A stretch of 64,000 nt of DNA, from assembly GCF_018199995.1 (NCBI RefSeq), contig NZ_CP073578.1:806001-870000 (forward strand). The letters run 5' to 3'. Origin of the DNA: Photobacterium sp. GJ3. GTDB lineage: Bacteria; Pseudomonadota; Gammaproteobacteria; Enterobacterales; Vibrionaceae. Every line of letters begins with the position of its first letter. The stretch's first letter is position 1. The notes beneath the pieces were generated by a model. It saw only the letters and a list, made by a program, of their open reading frames with translations, made no database searches and was not told the origin of the DNA. Positions 25,792-35,999 of the stretch are shown here, piece by piece. A program made the position numbers and the translations under genes.

Positions 25792-26450
25792 ATGACCACA
25801 CTGATCGCCCTTTCTCCGGACTGGGATGGAATGCCGCCTGAATTTATCGAAGGCGCATTACTGGCAGCCAATGCAAACCCCAGTGCCATGGAACCGGAGC
25901 AATGGTTACCGGTTCTGATACATGGCGGTGTGTCGGAAGATGAACCGACGTCTGTCAGTCGTGAAGACAAAGCCGCGATACTGTCGCATTTTGAAAATCA
26001 GTATCTGCACATCAAAGCCGGTGAATACAGTTTGCCTGAGACCTTACAGTGGCAGGATGCTGAAGGTGTCACGGAAGCGATGGGGTACTTTGCGGAAGGA
26101 TTTCTGGCCGTTTGGCCTTATGTGGAACCGAACTGGGCTGAACGGAGCATGTCTGACGGCACGGCGCGGATGCTGTCTGCTCTGCTGACGACGTGCATGC
26201 TGATGATGGATGAGGCGGATACGCTGGCGCAGATGCAGGAAGCGGGGATTGAAGGGATGCCGGAGCCCGAGGCGATGTATGCCAGCCTGCCGCTGATGAT
26301 CACCGAAGTTGTGATGGCTGCCGATGAGCTTCAGCAGGGGGCAGTGCGGCGCAGTCGGTCAATCCTTACAAATCCGTCGGCCGGAATGATCCATGCCCGT
26401 GCGGCAGTGGTAAAAAATTCAAGCAGTGTTGCGGCAGTCATCCGTCATGA
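25792..26450 (+). pseudogene. YecA/UPF0149 family protein with C-terminal SEC-C motif, frameshifted
   Basis: From ATG 25792 the frame encodes a YecA-type N-terminal region (to about residue 183, ADELQQG). Beyond a run of five G (26337-26341) the expected C-terminus is found in the next frame: [23 protein letters not shown] and KQCCG, a textbook SEC-C zinc motif, ending at TGA 26448-26450. One extra G would restore a 219-residue protein. A strong terminator begins three bases after that stop, confirming the true gene end. The original frame runs on to 26700, through the terminator and against dsbB. Either a real frameshift or a base-calling loss in the G run. Confidence 0.85.
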
Positions 26451-26452
26451 AT

Positions 26453-26479
26453 CAGGAGGCATCAAGCCTCCTGTTTTTT
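26453..26479 (+). terminator. Rho-independent terminator after the YecA/SEC-C gene
   Basis: CAGGAGGC (26453-26460) pairs with GCCTCCTG (26466-26473) around ATCAA, followed by six T. On the minus strand the same hairpin is followed by ATTC only, but it may also slow transcription from dsbB, whose stop is at 26497. Confidence 0.92.
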
Positions 26480-26496
26480 CATTTGCTGATGTTGAA

Positions 26497-27027
26497 TCAG
26501 TTGTGAGAGTGTACTCGGTTACCGTTTTTGGCAAACTGGGACAGCACAATCACGGCCCAGGCGATCAGGTTGGCGGCAAAAATAATGACCAGCCACTGCG
26601 GCATCGACTGGCCCAAGAATTGCCAGACTACTTTGCTGCAATCCCCATAGGCTTCAAACAGCCACGGCATCCACTGATTCAGCGGTGCCCAGGACGGTAA
26701 CTGTACAAACAAATCGCAGGTCGCAAAGGGAGAAGGATTAAACTGATAACCGACATGCTCCTGAGCCAGCGAAAATCCACGCCAGGCACTGTATCCCCAG
26801 AGCGCCAGACCCGCCCAGCGAAACACTGGTTTGTCTGGTGCAATCACACCCACCAGTGCCGCAATCCCGATGCCAAACATCGCAATGCGTTCATAAATAC
26901 ACATCACACAAGGTGCAAGGTTCATGACGTGCTGAAAGAACAGAGCACACCCTTCAAAGAAGATGACAAATAGCAGTAGCAGGAGCCAGGACAGGCGTCG
27001 CTGGCTGAAGGTTTTTAACAGTTGCAT
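26497..27027 (-). CDS. dsbB: Disulfide bond formation protein B
   Basis: DsbB is the four-helix inner-membrane quinone reductase that re-oxidises DsbA in the periplasm. The 176-residue product has the first cysteine pair CVMC (Cys40, Cys43) after the first membrane segment and the second pair (CDLFVQL, about 104, and GDCSKV, about 130) in the second periplasmic loop. An ERIAMFGIG segment follows the first pair. The gene is close to nhaB (start 28762, end 27173) as in Vibrio. It probably has its own promoter in the 145-base gap to nhaB. Confidence 0.95.
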   Translation of the reverse strand: MQLLKTFSQRRLSWLLLLLFVIFFEGCALFFQHVMNLAPCVMCIYERIAMFGIGIAALVGVIAPDKPVFRWAGLALWGYSAWRGFSLAQEHVGYQFNPSPFATCDLFVQLPSWAPLNQWMPWLFEAYGDCSKVVWQFLGQSMPQWLVIIFAANLIAWAVIVLSQFAKNGNRVHSHN

Positions 27028-27082
27028 GTATGTCTCTCGGTCTGTATTTCCCTTTCATCCAGCATGGACTCCGGGGACAAAA

Positions 27083-27119
27083 AGCAAAAGGGTTGCTTGC
27101 GCAATGGCAAACAACCCTT
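27083..27119 (-). terminator. Terminator-like hairpin after nhaB
   Basis: On the minus strand AAGGGTTG (complement of 27112-27119) pairs with CAACCCTT (complement of 27088-27095) around a 16-base loop, followed by TTGCTTTTTG. It lies 54 bases past the nhaB stop and ahead of dsbB. Confidence 0.6.
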
Positions 27120-27172
27120 GTTTCTCAGTAATTTGCTTTAGCTATGACAACGTAGAGAACCAGAAATTCCCT

Positions 27173-28762
27173 TTAGTGTCCAGCGGCAGGCGCCAATTGT
27201 GGAATCACCTCACTGGCTGCGGTAAGCCAGCCCTGCTGGTACATCCAGTCTGTCATTGGAATCAGTGTCAGCTCAATGCCCGCTAGGCCAATCAGAGACA
27301 GTACCAGCGTATACGGCAGGGCCATATACACCATGCGACCGTAAGATAAACGAATCAGCGGTGCCAGTGCAGACGTCAGCGCGAACAGGAATGCCGCCTG
27401 GCCGTTCGGCGTGGCGACGGATGGCAGGTTGGTCCCTGTATTGATGGCGACTGCCAGCATATCGAAGCGCTCGCGATCCAGCATGCCGTCGATCAGCGCA
27501 GATTTGACCTCGTTGATGTATACCGTGCCCACGAAGACGTTATCCGACACCATGGAAAGCAGGCCATTTGCGATGTAGAACATGCCCATTTGCGCACTAC
27601 CGTCCATTTCCAGGACGGCGGTAATGATCGGGCTGAACAGCTTCTGCTCGATAATGACGGCAACGATGGAGAAAAATACGGCCAGCAGTGCGGTAAAGGG
27701 CAGGGCCTCTTCAAAGGCTTTTCCAAGTGAATGCTCTTCGATGATGCCGGTAAATGCAGTAGCCAGAATGATCACGGTCAGACCGATCAGGCCAACCGCA
27801 GCAAGGTGCAGCGCCAGACCCACAATCAGCCAGACGGCGATGATGACCTGAATCCAGAGCTTGGCCACATCCAGATTGGTGCGACGTTTGCGTTCTTCGT
27901 TGTCGAAATCAATCAGAATCTTACGGACATTTTCCGGCAGCTTCGCGCCGTAGCCACAGATGCCAAATTTCTCAACCAGCACACAGGTCAGCATGCCGCA
28001 GAAGAATACCGGAATGGTCACCGGCGCCATGCGCAGGAAGAACTCCCCAAACTGCCAGCCAGCCTGATTGGCAATGATCAGGTTCTGTGGTTCACCAACC
28101 ATGGTCATCACACCACCCAGTGCGGTCCCCACACCAGCATGCATCAGCAGGCTTCGCAGGAAGGCACGGTAGTTTTCCAGATCGTCGCGGCTCAGTTCAT
28201 GAATATCATGGTCAGACGTATGATCATGCGCTGCATGCGGCTCCTGACCGGACGCGACTTTATGATAGATACTGTAGAAACCTGTGGTCACGCTGATCAC
28301 GACAGCTATCACGGTCAGTGCATCCAGGAATGCCGACAGGAATGCAGCCATAATACAGAAAGACAGGGATAACAGAACCTTAGAACGGATACCGATCAGG
28401 ATCTTGGTGAAAATGAACAGCAGCAGCTGCTTCATAAAGTAGATACCAGCCACCATGAAGATCAGCAGCAGTAACACTTCAATGTTTGCCACCAATTCAT
28501 GCTTAACCAGTTCTGGTGTGGTCATCCCGATGGCAACTGCCTCAATTGCCAGCAGACCGCCGGGTTGCAGCGGGTAGCACTTCAGGGCCATAGCCAGTGT
28601 GAAGATAAATTCCACCACCAACAACCACCCGGCGACAAAAGGGTCAATCAAAAAGAAGACGATCGGGTTGATCACCAGGAAGGCGATGATAGTGAGCTTA
28701 TACCAGTCGGGCGCTTTGCCCAGAAAGTTTTTAATAAACGCGTTCCCTAGCGTGATAGCCAT
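27173..28762 (-). CDS. nhaB: Na+/H+ antiporter NhaB
   Basis: NhaB exchanges cytoplasmic Na+ for H+ across the inner membrane. The 529-residue product matches the Vibrio NhaB length (E. coli 513) and begins like it ([31 protein letters not shown]). It has about 12 membrane segments; a His-rich cytoplasmic stretch [14 protein letters not shown] lies near residue 175. It is divergent from fadR, the same arrangement as in E. coli. In a marine organism it supports sodium homeostasis. Confidence 0.97.
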   Translation of the reverse strand: MAITLGNAFIKNFLGKAPDWYKLTIIAFLVINPIVFFLIDPFVAGWLLVVEFIFTLAMALKCYPLQPGGLLAIEAVAIGMTTPELVKHELVANIEVLLLLIFMVAGIYFMKQLLLFIFTKILIGIRSKVLLSLSFCIMAAFLSAFLDALTVIAVVISVTTGFYSIYHKVASGQEPHAAHDHTSDHDIHELSRDDLENYRAFLRSLLMHAGVGTALGGVMTMVGEPQNLIIANQAGWQFGEFFLRMAPVTIPVFFCGMLTCVLVEKFGICGYGAKLPENVRKILIDFDNEERKRRTNLDVAKLWIQVIIAVWLIVGLALHLAAVGLIGLTVIILATAFTGIIEEHSLGKAFEEALPFTALLAVFFSIVAVIIEQKLFSPIITAVLEMDGSAQMGMFYIANGLLSMVSDNVFVGTVYINEVKSALIDGMLDRERFDMLAVAINTGTNLPSVATPNGQAAFLFALTSALAPLIRLSYGRMVYMALPYTLVLSLIGLAGIELTLIPMTDWMYQQGWLTAASEVIPQLAPAAGH

Positions 28763-29201
28763 GTTGTTAATCTCTTGTTATTTATTGATGCCATCTTTCA
28801 GCACGCAAAAAAACAGCCTGAACGACACATCGTTTGGCTGTAGCGTGTTGAATTTGATAGCAGGCCGCTTCCATTCAAGGCTGTCTATTTGATAGGCTGC
28901 CTTTGTGTTATTGGCCGCAATTTTAACTGATTGTATAAATTGATTGTTAAGCTGTTAATATTTCGTAACACAAAATTATGGCATTGACGCAAGCGTTCAA
29001 CTACCAAGGTTTAGATTGTAACAGAAATATTTTGAAATATATTCGTTAGAACAATAAGTTGGGATGCGGGTCTGAAAGCAGCAGAATACTCCATTGTTAA
29101 CCAGCTTCAAATCTGCAGGTGGCAACGTTTCTACTCGGCCATAACTAGTGGTATGATGAGTTCATAAAAGATAGCAAGAAGCAAGATTGGAAATCTAACT
29201 G
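28763..29201. other. Intergenic region between nhaB and fadR
   Basis: These 439 bases must hold the divergent promoters of nhaB and fadR. ACAGCC and GGCTGT around 28812-28840 can form a hairpin in the nhaB leader. The stretch around 28920-28990 is AT-rich. A TGGTATGAT extended -10 (29149-29157) lies 45 bases before fadR. No gene is visible. Confidence 0.5.
29149..29157 (+). promoter_or_regulatory. Candidate extended -10 promoter of fadR
   Basis: TGGTATGAT fits an extended -10 element (TGnTATnnT) and ends 44 bases upstream of the fadR ATG. No clear -35 is seen at 17 bases, which is common with extended -10 promoters. Confidence 0.4.
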
Positions 29202-30053
29202 ATGGTTATAAAGGCTGACAGCCCAGCAACATTTGCTGAAAAATACATCATTGAGAGCATTTGGAATAATCATTTCCCGCAGGGGTCAATTCTGCCTGCT
29301 GAACGTGAGTTATCCGAGCTGATTGGTGTAACGCGCACAACTTTACGCGAAGTGCTTCAGCGCTTGGCTCGAGACGGGTGGCTGACAATTCAGCACGGTA
29401 AACCCACCCGTGTGAACAATTATATGGATACATCCGGACTGAGTATTCTGGATACGCTGATTACGCTGGACGGCCAGGATGTACAACGTGTTCTGGAAGA
29501 TCTGCTTTCGGCCAGAACCGATATCAGTAGCGTGTATATGCGCTATGCGGTGAAGTCAAACAGTGAGAAAGTCAGTCAGTTACTGGATTATGTGATTCAT
29601 TCCTGTGAACATCTGCTGGCTGCAGAGAGCTTCGAATCTTTCGTTGAAAGCAGCGATACAAAAGCTGAGTTGCTGCTGGAAGTGAGAAAGATCGTCGATA
29701 AATACGGCAAAGATGATCCGGAACTCTGTGAGCAAATCTGCCGGGCACGTGCGTTTAACTATTTTGATTACCGGATGTTCCAGGGGATGGCGACACACTC
29801 AGGAAACATCCTGTATGTACTGACCATCAACGGCCTGCGTAAGATTTACACCCGGGTTGGCGGTTACTATTTTATGAACCGTGAAGCCTGCGAGCTGGCA
29901 CTGAGCTACTACCGTGATCTGAAAGCCTTCTGTGATAACCATCAGCCTGAGCTGGTGGCAGATCGGATTCGCAAATATGGCCGTGACAGCGGTGCGATTT
30001 GGTACAGTAACCGGGTAGAAATCGCTCGCTTTTTGCACGAAGAAGAGCAGTAA
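29202..30053 (+). CDS. fadR: Fatty acid metabolism regulator FadR
   Basis: FadR is a GntR-family transcription factor that represses beta-oxidation genes and activates unsaturated fatty acid synthesis; acyl-CoA releases it from DNA. The 283-residue product has a winged helix at about 1-75, nearly identical to E. coli FadR (ERELSELIGVTRTTLREVLQRLARDGWLTIQHGKPT). It is 44 residues longer than the E. coli protein (239) owing to an insertion at about 138-178 (SFESFVESSDTK to PELCEQICRAR), the Vibrio-type insertion associated with a second acyl-CoA site. A matching operator stands before fadH at 44215-44231. Confidence 0.97.
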   Translation: MVIKADSPATFAEKYIIESIWNNHFPQGSILPAERELSELIGVTRTTLREVLQRLARDGWLTIQHGKPTRVNNYMDTSGLSILDTLITLDGQDVQRVLEDLLSARTDISSVYMRYAVKSNSEKVSQLLDYVIHSCEHLLAAESFESFVESSDTKAELLLEVRKIVDKYGKDDPELCEQICRARAFNYFDYRMFQGMATHSGNILYVLTINGLRKIYTRVGGYYFMNREACELALSYYRDLKAFCDNHQPELVADRIRKYGRDSGAIWYSNRVEIARFLHEEEQ

Positions 30054-30109
30054 ATACGGGCTCGAGAAGAATTTGCAAAAAACTGACATGGGTCAGCACC
30101 CAACAGAAA

Positions 30110-30135
30110 AGAGAGGCAGATGCCTCTCTTTTTTT
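30110..30135 (+). terminator. Bidirectional terminator between fadR and spoVR
   Basis: GAGAGGC (30111-30117) pairs with GCCTCTC (30122-30128) around AGAT, with T on the plus side and TTTTC on the minus side. It lies between the convergent ends of fadR and the spoVR gene. Confidence 0.88.
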
Positions 30136-30157
30136 ATCAGTCGAACATAGAACAGGG

Positions 30158-31690
30158 TCAGATATCAGTGGTGTAGCTGCTTCCCCGGACGGGGCAGGCC
30201 GCCAGAATATGACTTCTGCCATCGCTGAGCTCTTCTTCCAGAATGACGTCAAATCCCCACAGTCGATGCAGATGCTTTAGAACCTCGTTATAGCTGTCTG
30301 CCAGCGGGATACGATTGTGCGGTACATAACGCAGGGTCAGTGAACGGTCGCCCCGCAGCGCCACGTTCCAGACCTGAATGTTCGGCTCATTATTGCTCAG
30401 GTTGTACTGTGACGAGAGCTTTTCACGAATGGCCCGGTATCCTTCTTCATTATGAATGGCATCAACTTCGACATAGTTATTTCTGTCATCATCATCCACA
30501 GCAAAAAACTTGAAGTCTCGCATGAGTTTCGGAGATAAAAACTGACTGATAAAGCTTTCGTCTTTGAAGTTTTCCATGGCGAAATGCACGGTATCCAGCC
30601 AGTTTTTCCCGGCGATGTCCGGAAACCAGTATCTGTCTTCTTCGGTCGGGTTTTCACAAATGCGCCGGATGTCCTGGAACATGGCAAATCCCAGTGCATA
30701 AGGGTTGATCCCATTGTAATACGGGCTGTTGTAACTTGGCTGGGCAACCACATTGGTGTGGCTGTGCAGGAACTCGATCATAAACCGGTCTGTGACCAAT
30801 CCTTCATCGTACAGATGATTCAGGATGGTGTAGTGCCAGAAGGTGGCCCAGCCTTCATTCATCACCTGCGTTTGCTTTTGCGGATAGAAATACTGGCTGA
30901 CCTTTCTCACAATCCGGACAATTTCACGCTGCCAGGGCTCCAGAAGCGGAGCATGTTTCTCGATGAAGTACAGAATATTTTCCTGCGGATCTGAAGGAAA
31001 ACGGATTTCTTCATGCTCATTGTCTTTTTCTGCATGGGTCGGGATGGTTCGCCAGAGGGCATTGACCTGAGTCTGAAGATAATCTTCCCGGGCTTTCTGC
31101 CGGGCTTTTTCGACAACCAGTGAAATCTTCTGAGGCCGTTTATAACGATCCACACCGTAATTCATCAGCGCATGACAAGAGTCGAGTAATTTCTCGACGT
31201 CTTCTTCACCATACTTCTCTTCACATTCGGTGATGTACTTCCGTGCGAAGAGGAGGTAATCAATAATGGAGCCTGCATCCGTCCAGGTTTTGAACAGATA
31301 GTTGCCTTTGAAAAATGAATTGTGCCCATAACTTGCGTGTGCCATCACCAGGGCTTGCATGGTAATGGTGTTTTCTTCCATCAGATAGGCAATACAAGGC
31401 TCGGAGTTGATGACAATTTCATAGGCCAGTCCCATCTGACCGTGCTTATAACCGCGCTCCGTTTCAATGAAACGTTTCCCGAAAGACCAGTGATGATAGT
31501 TAATCGGCATCCCAATACTGGAATACGCGTCCATCATTTGTTCGGCAGTAATGATCTCAATCTGATTCTGATAAGTATCCAGACGATAATGATTGGCCAC
31601 CCGCTTGATTTCTTGGTGGTAATCTTCAAGCAGTTCGAATGTCCAGTCCGGACCATCACTGAGTGCCTTTTGTTTGGTGTCTGTTACCAT
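30158..31690 (-). CDS. ycgB: SpoVR family protein (YcgB)
   Basis: The 510-residue product is the same length as E. coli YcgB and begins like it (DWTFELLEDYHQEIKRVANHYRLDTYQNQIEIITAEQMMDAYSSIGMPINYHHW, noted here in fragments only). SpoVR proteins are metal-dependent-like folds of unknown biochemical role; in Bacillus SpoVR is needed for the spore cortex, and in gammaproteobacteria ycgB is stationary-phase induced. It lies 87 bases downstream of yeaH and probably shares the yeaG-yeaH transcript, an arrangement common in Vibrio. It carries repeated HW/HxxxH elements that could bind metal. Confidence 0.93.
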   Translation of the reverse strand: MVTDTKQKALSDGPDWTFELLEDYHQEIKRVANHYRLDTYQNQIEIITAEQMMDAYSSIGMPINYHHWSFGKRFIETERGYKHGQMGLAYEIVINSEPCIAYLMEENTITMQALVMAHASYGHNSFFKGNYLFKTWTDAGSIIDYLLFARKYITECEEKYGEEDVEKLLDSCHALMNYGVDRYKRPQKISLVVEKARQKAREDYLQTQVNALWRTIPTHAEKDNEHEEIRFPSDPQENILYFIEKHAPLLEPWQREIVRIVRKVSQYFYPQKQTQVMNEGWATFWHYTILNHLYDEGLVTDRFMIEFLHSHTNVVAQPSYNSPYYNGINPYALGFAMFQDIRRICENPTEEDRYWFPDIAGKNWLDTVHFAMENFKDESFISQFLSPKLMRDFKFFAVDDDDRNNYVEVDAIHNEEGYRAIREKLSSQYNLSNNEPNIQVWNVALRGDRSLTLRYVPHNRIPLADSYNEVLKHLHRLWGFDVILEEELSDGRSHILAACPVRGSSYTTDI

Positions 31691-31777
31691 AACCTACTCC
31701 CACATCGGCCAATTCGCTCAGTCCCTGAGTGTCTGCAAAGCGGGCGAGGTTGCATGTCGCCCGTTTTAGTTCTCGGA

Positions 31778-33049
31778 TTAATGGACTTGTTTCTTAAACA
31801 GCTCCCGGAAGACCGGGAAGATGTCATCCACGCCCCGAATATTCTGCATGGCGAAGTTGTCATGACCTCCCAGCAGCGATTCGTATTCCCGCCACAGTGT
31901 CTGGTGTGCTCTGCGGGTAATTTCGATATAAGCGTAGTAACGAGACACCGGAAGAATATGCTTGTTCAGCAATTCACGGCAACCCGGTGAGTCATCAGCC
32001 CAGTTATCCCCATCCGATGCTTGCGCAGCATAGATGTTCCATTCCGAAGGCGAGTAACGTTTTTTCACGATTTCATCCATCAGGCGGAGGGCGCTGGAAA
32101 CAATGGTGCCCCCGGTTTCCTGTGAATAGAAAAATTCGTGTTCATCAACTTCTTTCGCCTGCGTGTGGTGCCGGATAAACACCACTTCCACATTTTTATA
32201 GGTTCGGGTCAGGAACAGATAAAGCAGAATGTAGAATCGTTTCGCCATATCCTTAGTCGCCTGATCCATGGAGCCGGAGACGTCCATCAGGCAGAACATC
32301 ACAGCCTGGCTGCTGGGCATCGGACGGCGTTCGTAGTTTTTGTACCTCAGGTCAAAGGTGTCAATGAAAGGCACGCTGCTGATGCGCTCACGCAAGGTCT
32401 GAATTTCTTCTTTGACCCGCTGCTCATCAAAAGGCTGTGCTGGTTCTGTACTTTGTAACCGATCCAGTTCCTGCTCCAGTTCACGAAGCTGGCGGCGTTT
32501 GGCTGCGGTCATTGCAGTACGGCGTGCCAGTGAATTCTGCAAGGATTTCACAATGGCAATATTGGCCGGAACACCGCTCGACTTATAGCCAGACCGGAAC
32601 GTTTTCCACTCCACAATCTTGTTGAACTGGTTTTTCTTCAGATTCGGTAATTCCAGATCTTCAAACAGCAGATCGAGGTACTCGTCTTTGGAAATCTGGA
32701 ACACAAAATCATCCTGACCTTCCCCGTCGGGGCTGGCCTGGCCTTCTCCTGAGCCCCCTGAACCAGCTCCCCCCTGGGGCCGCTCAATGCGGTCGCCAGG
32801 GCTGAACTGATCATTGCCAGGGTGCACGATTTCCCTGTGCCCACCACGTCCCTGATGGAAAGCAGGTTCACGGATGTCGCGCGAAGGGATTGAAATACTC
32901 TCGCCGCTATCTACATCCGTGATGGAGCGCTTATTTACTGCATCAGCAATCGAGTCTTTGATCTGTTGCTTGTGCCGGCGTAAAAAGCGCTGCCGGTTCA
33001 CCGTACTCTTATTTTTACCGTTGAGCCTGCGGTCGATAAAATGCGCCAT
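31778..33049 (-). CDS. yeaH: YeaH/YhbH family protein (DUF444)
   Basis: The 423-residue product (E. coli YeaH 427) has a Gly-rich stretch (about 84-110), a coiled-coil-rich middle (about 170-225), and a von Willebrand-like domain with DVSGSMD (Asp256, Ser258, Ser260), a metal-ion-dependent adhesion site. YeaH is the partner of the kinase YeaG and acts in sustained nitrogen starvation in E. coli. It lies 30 bases downstream of yeaG and upstream of ycgB. Its direct biochemical role is not established. Confidence 0.95.
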   Translation of the reverse strand: MAHFIDRRLNGKNKSTVNRQRFLRRHKQQIKDSIADAVNKRSITDVDSGESISIPSRDIREPAFHQGRGGHREIVHPGNDQFSPGDRIERPQGGAGSGGSGEGQASPDGEGQDDFVFQISKDEYLDLLFEDLELPNLKKNQFNKIVEWKTFRSGYKSSGVPANIAIVKSLQNSLARRTAMTAAKRRQLRELEQELDRLQSTEPAQPFDEQRVKEEIQTLRERISSVPFIDTFDLRYKNYERRPMPSSQAVMFCLMDVSGSMDQATKDMAKRFYILLYLFLTRTYKNVEVVFIRHHTQAKEVDEHEFFYSQETGGTIVSSALRLMDEIVKKRYSPSEWNIYAAQASDGDNWADDSPGCRELLNKHILPVSRYYAYIEITRRAHQTLWREYESLLGGHDNFAMQNIRGVDDIFPVFRELFKKQVH

Positions 33050-33079
33050 AAGCTCTCCCCCTTAATCATCATCCATCTA

Positions 33080-35014
33080 TTACGATGACTTCCGTACGCG
33101 CAGATACCATTCGGACAGCAGGCGTACTTGTTTGCGGGTATAGCCTTTTTCCATCATACGAGCCACAAAGTCGTCGTGCTTCTTCTGCTCCTCCGTGGAG
33201 GTTTTTGCATTGAACGAGATGACTGGCAGTAACTCTTCAGTGTTCGAGAACATTTTCTTCTCGATCACGGTGCGCAGTTTCTCGTAGCTGGTCCAGTTTG
33301 GATTTTTACCTTCATTACTGGCCCGGGCACGCAGTACAAAGTTGACGATTTCGTTCCGGAAGTCTTTCGGGTTACTGATCCCGGCAGGCTTCTCGATTTT
33401 TTCCAGCTCGTTGTTCAGGGCCGCGCGGTCGAATAACTGACCGGTTTCCGGATCACGGTATTCCTGATCCTGAATCCAGAAGTCGGCGTAGCTGACATAA
33501 CGGTCGAAAATGTTCTGACCATACTCAGAGTAGGACTCCAGATAGGCGGTCTGAATCTCTTTGCCGATGAATTCGACATATTTAGGGATCAGATAACCTT
33601 TCAGGTGCTCCAGATATTTTTCTGCAAATTCCTGCGGGAACTGTTCCCGTTCAATCTGCTGCTCAAGGACATAGAACAGATGAACCGGGTTCGCTGCGAC
33701 TTCTGAGTGATCAAAGTTGAAGACCCGGGACAGAATCTTGAACGCAAACCGCGTCGACAGGCCTGACATCCCTTCATCAACACCTGCGTAGTCGCGGTAT
33801 TCCTGATAGGACTTCGCTTTCGGATCCGTGTCTTTGAGGGTTTCACCGTCATACACCCGCATTTTCGAGTACTGACTGGAGTTTTCAGGCTCTTTCAACC
33901 GTGACAGCACAGAGAAGCGGGCCAGAATATCCAGCGTACTTGGTGAGCAGGGTGAATTGGCCAGTTCACTGTTCATCAACAGTTTTTCGTAGATCTTAAT
34001 CTCTTCCGACACACGCAGACAGTAAGGCACTTTCACGATGAACACACGGTCCAGAAAGGCCTCATTGTTTTTGTTGTTACGGAAGGTCTGCCATTCGGAT
34101 TCGTTGGAGTGGGCCAGAATAATGCCTTCAAAAGGTAGCGCAGAAAGCCCTTCGGTCCCGTTGTAGTTCCCTTCCTGAGTTGCCGTCAGCAGTGGATGCA
34201 GCACTTTGAGGGGTGCTTTAAACATCTCCACGAATTCCATCAGACCCTGATTGGCCTTACACAAGGCACCGGAATAGCTGTATGCATCCGGATCGTCCTG
34301 TGCAAAGTGCTCCAGCTGACGAATATCCACTTTACCGACCAAAGAAGAAATATCCTGGTTGTTTTCATCACCGGGTTCGGTTTTCGCAATCCCGACCTGA
34401 TGCAAAATGGACGGACGCACTTTCACCACTTTGAACTTGGTGATATCTCCACCGAACTCTTTCAGGCGTTTGGCCGCCCAGGGCGACATAATGGTGTTCA
34501 GATAGCGCTGAGGAATGCCGTATTCTTTATTCAGAATTTCGCCGTCCTCTTGTGGATCAAACAAGCTGAATGGATGGTCATTGACCGGGCTGTGTTCACC
34601 GTTTGCGGTCAGTACGTAAATGGGCACTTTCTGCATCAGGCTTTTCAGTTTTTCAGCCAGAGAAGATTTACCGCCACCCACAGGACCCAGTAAATAGAGA
34701 ATTTGTTTACGTTCTTCAAGGCCTTGTGCGGCGTGTTTCAGATAAGACACGATTTGTTCAATCGCTTCTTCCATGCCATAGAAGTCTTCAAACGTTTTAT
34801 AGCGCGAGATGACACGGTTCGAGAAGATACGGCTCAAGCGTGGATCTTTCGCGGTATCAATCATTTCCGGTTCACCAATGGCCATCAGAAGACGCTCTGC
34901 AGCGTTCACATAGGCACTGCGATCGTTACGACAAATTTCAAGGAATTCCTGCAATGAAAGCTCTTCATCCTTGGCTTCTTCATAGCGATGACGATAGTGG
35001 TCAAAAATACTCAT
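33080..35014 (-). CDS. yeaG: PrkA family serine protein kinase YeaG
   Basis: YeaG is a stress-associated serine kinase of the PrkA family. The product is 644 residues, equal to E. coli YeaG and very similar throughout. It starts MSIFDHYRHRYEEAKDEE, has an AAA+-like region with Walker A GPVGGGKS (110-117), and a C-terminal PrkA domain ending in WYLRVRKSS. The start at 35014 is preceded by an AGGGGGC ribosome site on the minus strand; an in-frame start 30 bases upstream lacks one. It is the first gene of yeaG-yeaH-ycgB. In E. coli this operon depends on sigma-S; no clear promoter was found. Confidence 0.96.
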   Translation of the reverse strand: MSIFDHYRHRYEEAKDEELSLQEFLEICRNDRSAYVNAAERLLMAIGEPEMIDTAKDPRLSRIFSNRVISRYKTFEDFYGMEEAIEQIVSYLKHAAQGLEERKQILYLLGPVGGGKSSLAEKLKSLMQKVPIYVLTANGEHSPVNDHPFSLFDPQEDGEILNKEYGIPQRYLNTIMSPWAAKRLKEFGGDITKFKVVKVRPSILHQVGIAKTEPGDENNQDISSLVGKVDIRQLEHFAQDDPDAYSYSGALCKANQGLMEFVEMFKAPLKVLHPLLTATQEGNYNGTEGLSALPFEGIILAHSNESEWQTFRNNKNNEAFLDRVFIVKVPYCLRVSEEIKIYEKLLMNSELANSPCSPSTLDILARFSVLSRLKEPENSSQYSKMRVYDGETLKDTDPKAKSYQEYRDYAGVDEGMSGLSTRFAFKILSRVFNFDHSEVAANPVHLFYVLEQQIEREQFPQEFAEKYLEHLKGYLIPKYVEFIGKEIQTAYLESYSEYGQNIFDRYVSYADFWIQDQEYRDPETGQLFDRAALNNELEKIEKPAGISNPKDFRNEIVNFVLRARASNEGKNPNWTSYEKLRTVIEKKMFSNTEELLPVISFNAKTSTEEQKKHDDFVARMMEKGYTRKQVRLLSEWYLRVRKSS

Positions 35015-35555
35015 GGTATGCCCCCTGAATCGTTCTTCAATCATTTAGAAAGGACGAAATCATCAATCTTTCACATCCCTCACAACTAAGACTAGACCTA
35101 ACGAATGAATTTGCTTTAGTGAGTGATTGGTTTTGCTATAAATTTCATTGAAATGTGTGGTCGGACCGGGCAAAAATGAACCTGCCCTCAAAGCTACTAT
35201 CCTCCTATCAACAGGGATCTGCAAGCCATCTGCTCAAAAAAACGTCAATCTTGCTTCCCTGATTCAGGGGATTTCAATCGTGGTCTGAATGAAAAGTGTG
35301 TTTGGGGGGCGAAGGCGTATTTTGTGGTGGTTCATCGGGTGAATGGTGTTCATTTCGGTTGAAAGTGACGCATGAGGTGTATATTGCAGTGAAAGATGTC
35401 TTTTTTTGAGGGGGAGGATTTTGATGCCTGACTGTTTCAGCGATAGGACGCTGAGCCTCAGGAATCCTCATATGCTTAAGCTGTGCTTATTTTTTGAGCT
35501 AAATCAACAGCTCTGACGTAAGCTAGAAAAGTGTAGCTTGAGGGGAGAGTGATTC
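35015..35555. other. Intergenic region between yeaG and the VOC gene
   Basis: These 541 bases hold the divergent upstream regions of yeaG and the VOC-family gene. I found no convincing RNA gene, sigma-54 site or repeat. A run of six G occurs near 35367. The AGGGGAGAG at about 35541-35549 is the ribosome site for the VOC gene. Confidence 0.4.
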
Positions 35556-35936
35556 ATGCCAATTTCTCGGGTTGATACGGTGTCGATTCCAGTCTCGGAT
35601 CAAAGTCAGGCGCTTCTTTTTTACCGTGATGCGCTTGGATTCGAGTTGATCAGGGATCATCAGGCGGACCGTCATAAACGATGGATCCAACTGGCACCAA
35701 AGGGCGCAGAGACGACCATTAGCCTAGTCATGCCTTTCGGGGGAATGCAGGCCGGTTCCGTTCAGGGGCTGGTGGTTCATACGGACGATATCACGTCGAC
35801 CTATGATGAACTGACCAACCGGGGGGTGAGCCTGTCAGAGATTGTCACCTTGATGGGGGGGCGGTTTGCAACCTTCAATGACCCGGATGGCAATGGCTGG
35901 GTGCTGATTGAAGCGGACGGCACCATGCAAGCCTGA
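35556..35936 (+). CDS. VOC (glyoxalase/bleomycin resistance) family protein
   Basis: The 126-residue protein has the paired beta-alpha-beta-beta-beta units of VOC enzymes: VDTVSIPVSDQSQALLFYRDALGFELIRD (residues about 6-34) and a second half ending FNDPDGNGWVLIEA. A metal-binding Glu (near the end, LIEAD) and an early His/Gln position are consistent with the fold, but substrate cannot be deduced. It is preceded by AGGGGAGAG. The gene is separate from yeaD, which is convergent. Confidence 0.8.
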   Translation: MPISRVDTVSIPVSDQSQALLFYRDALGFELIRDHQADRHKRWIQLAPKGAETTISLVMPFGGMQAGSVQGLVVHTDDITSTYDELTNRGVSLSEIVTLMGGRFATFNDPDGNGWVLIEADGTMQA

Positions 35937-35999
35937 CCGGGCCCAGATACCGTCATTGGAAATTATTCTGTCAGGCTCAATTGATCTGAGCCTGATGTC

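Noticed and set aside
26451..26700. The continuation of the YecA frame past 26450
   Set aside because: It passes through a strong terminator and then antisense to dsbB; the SEC-C motif in the other frame shows the true end.
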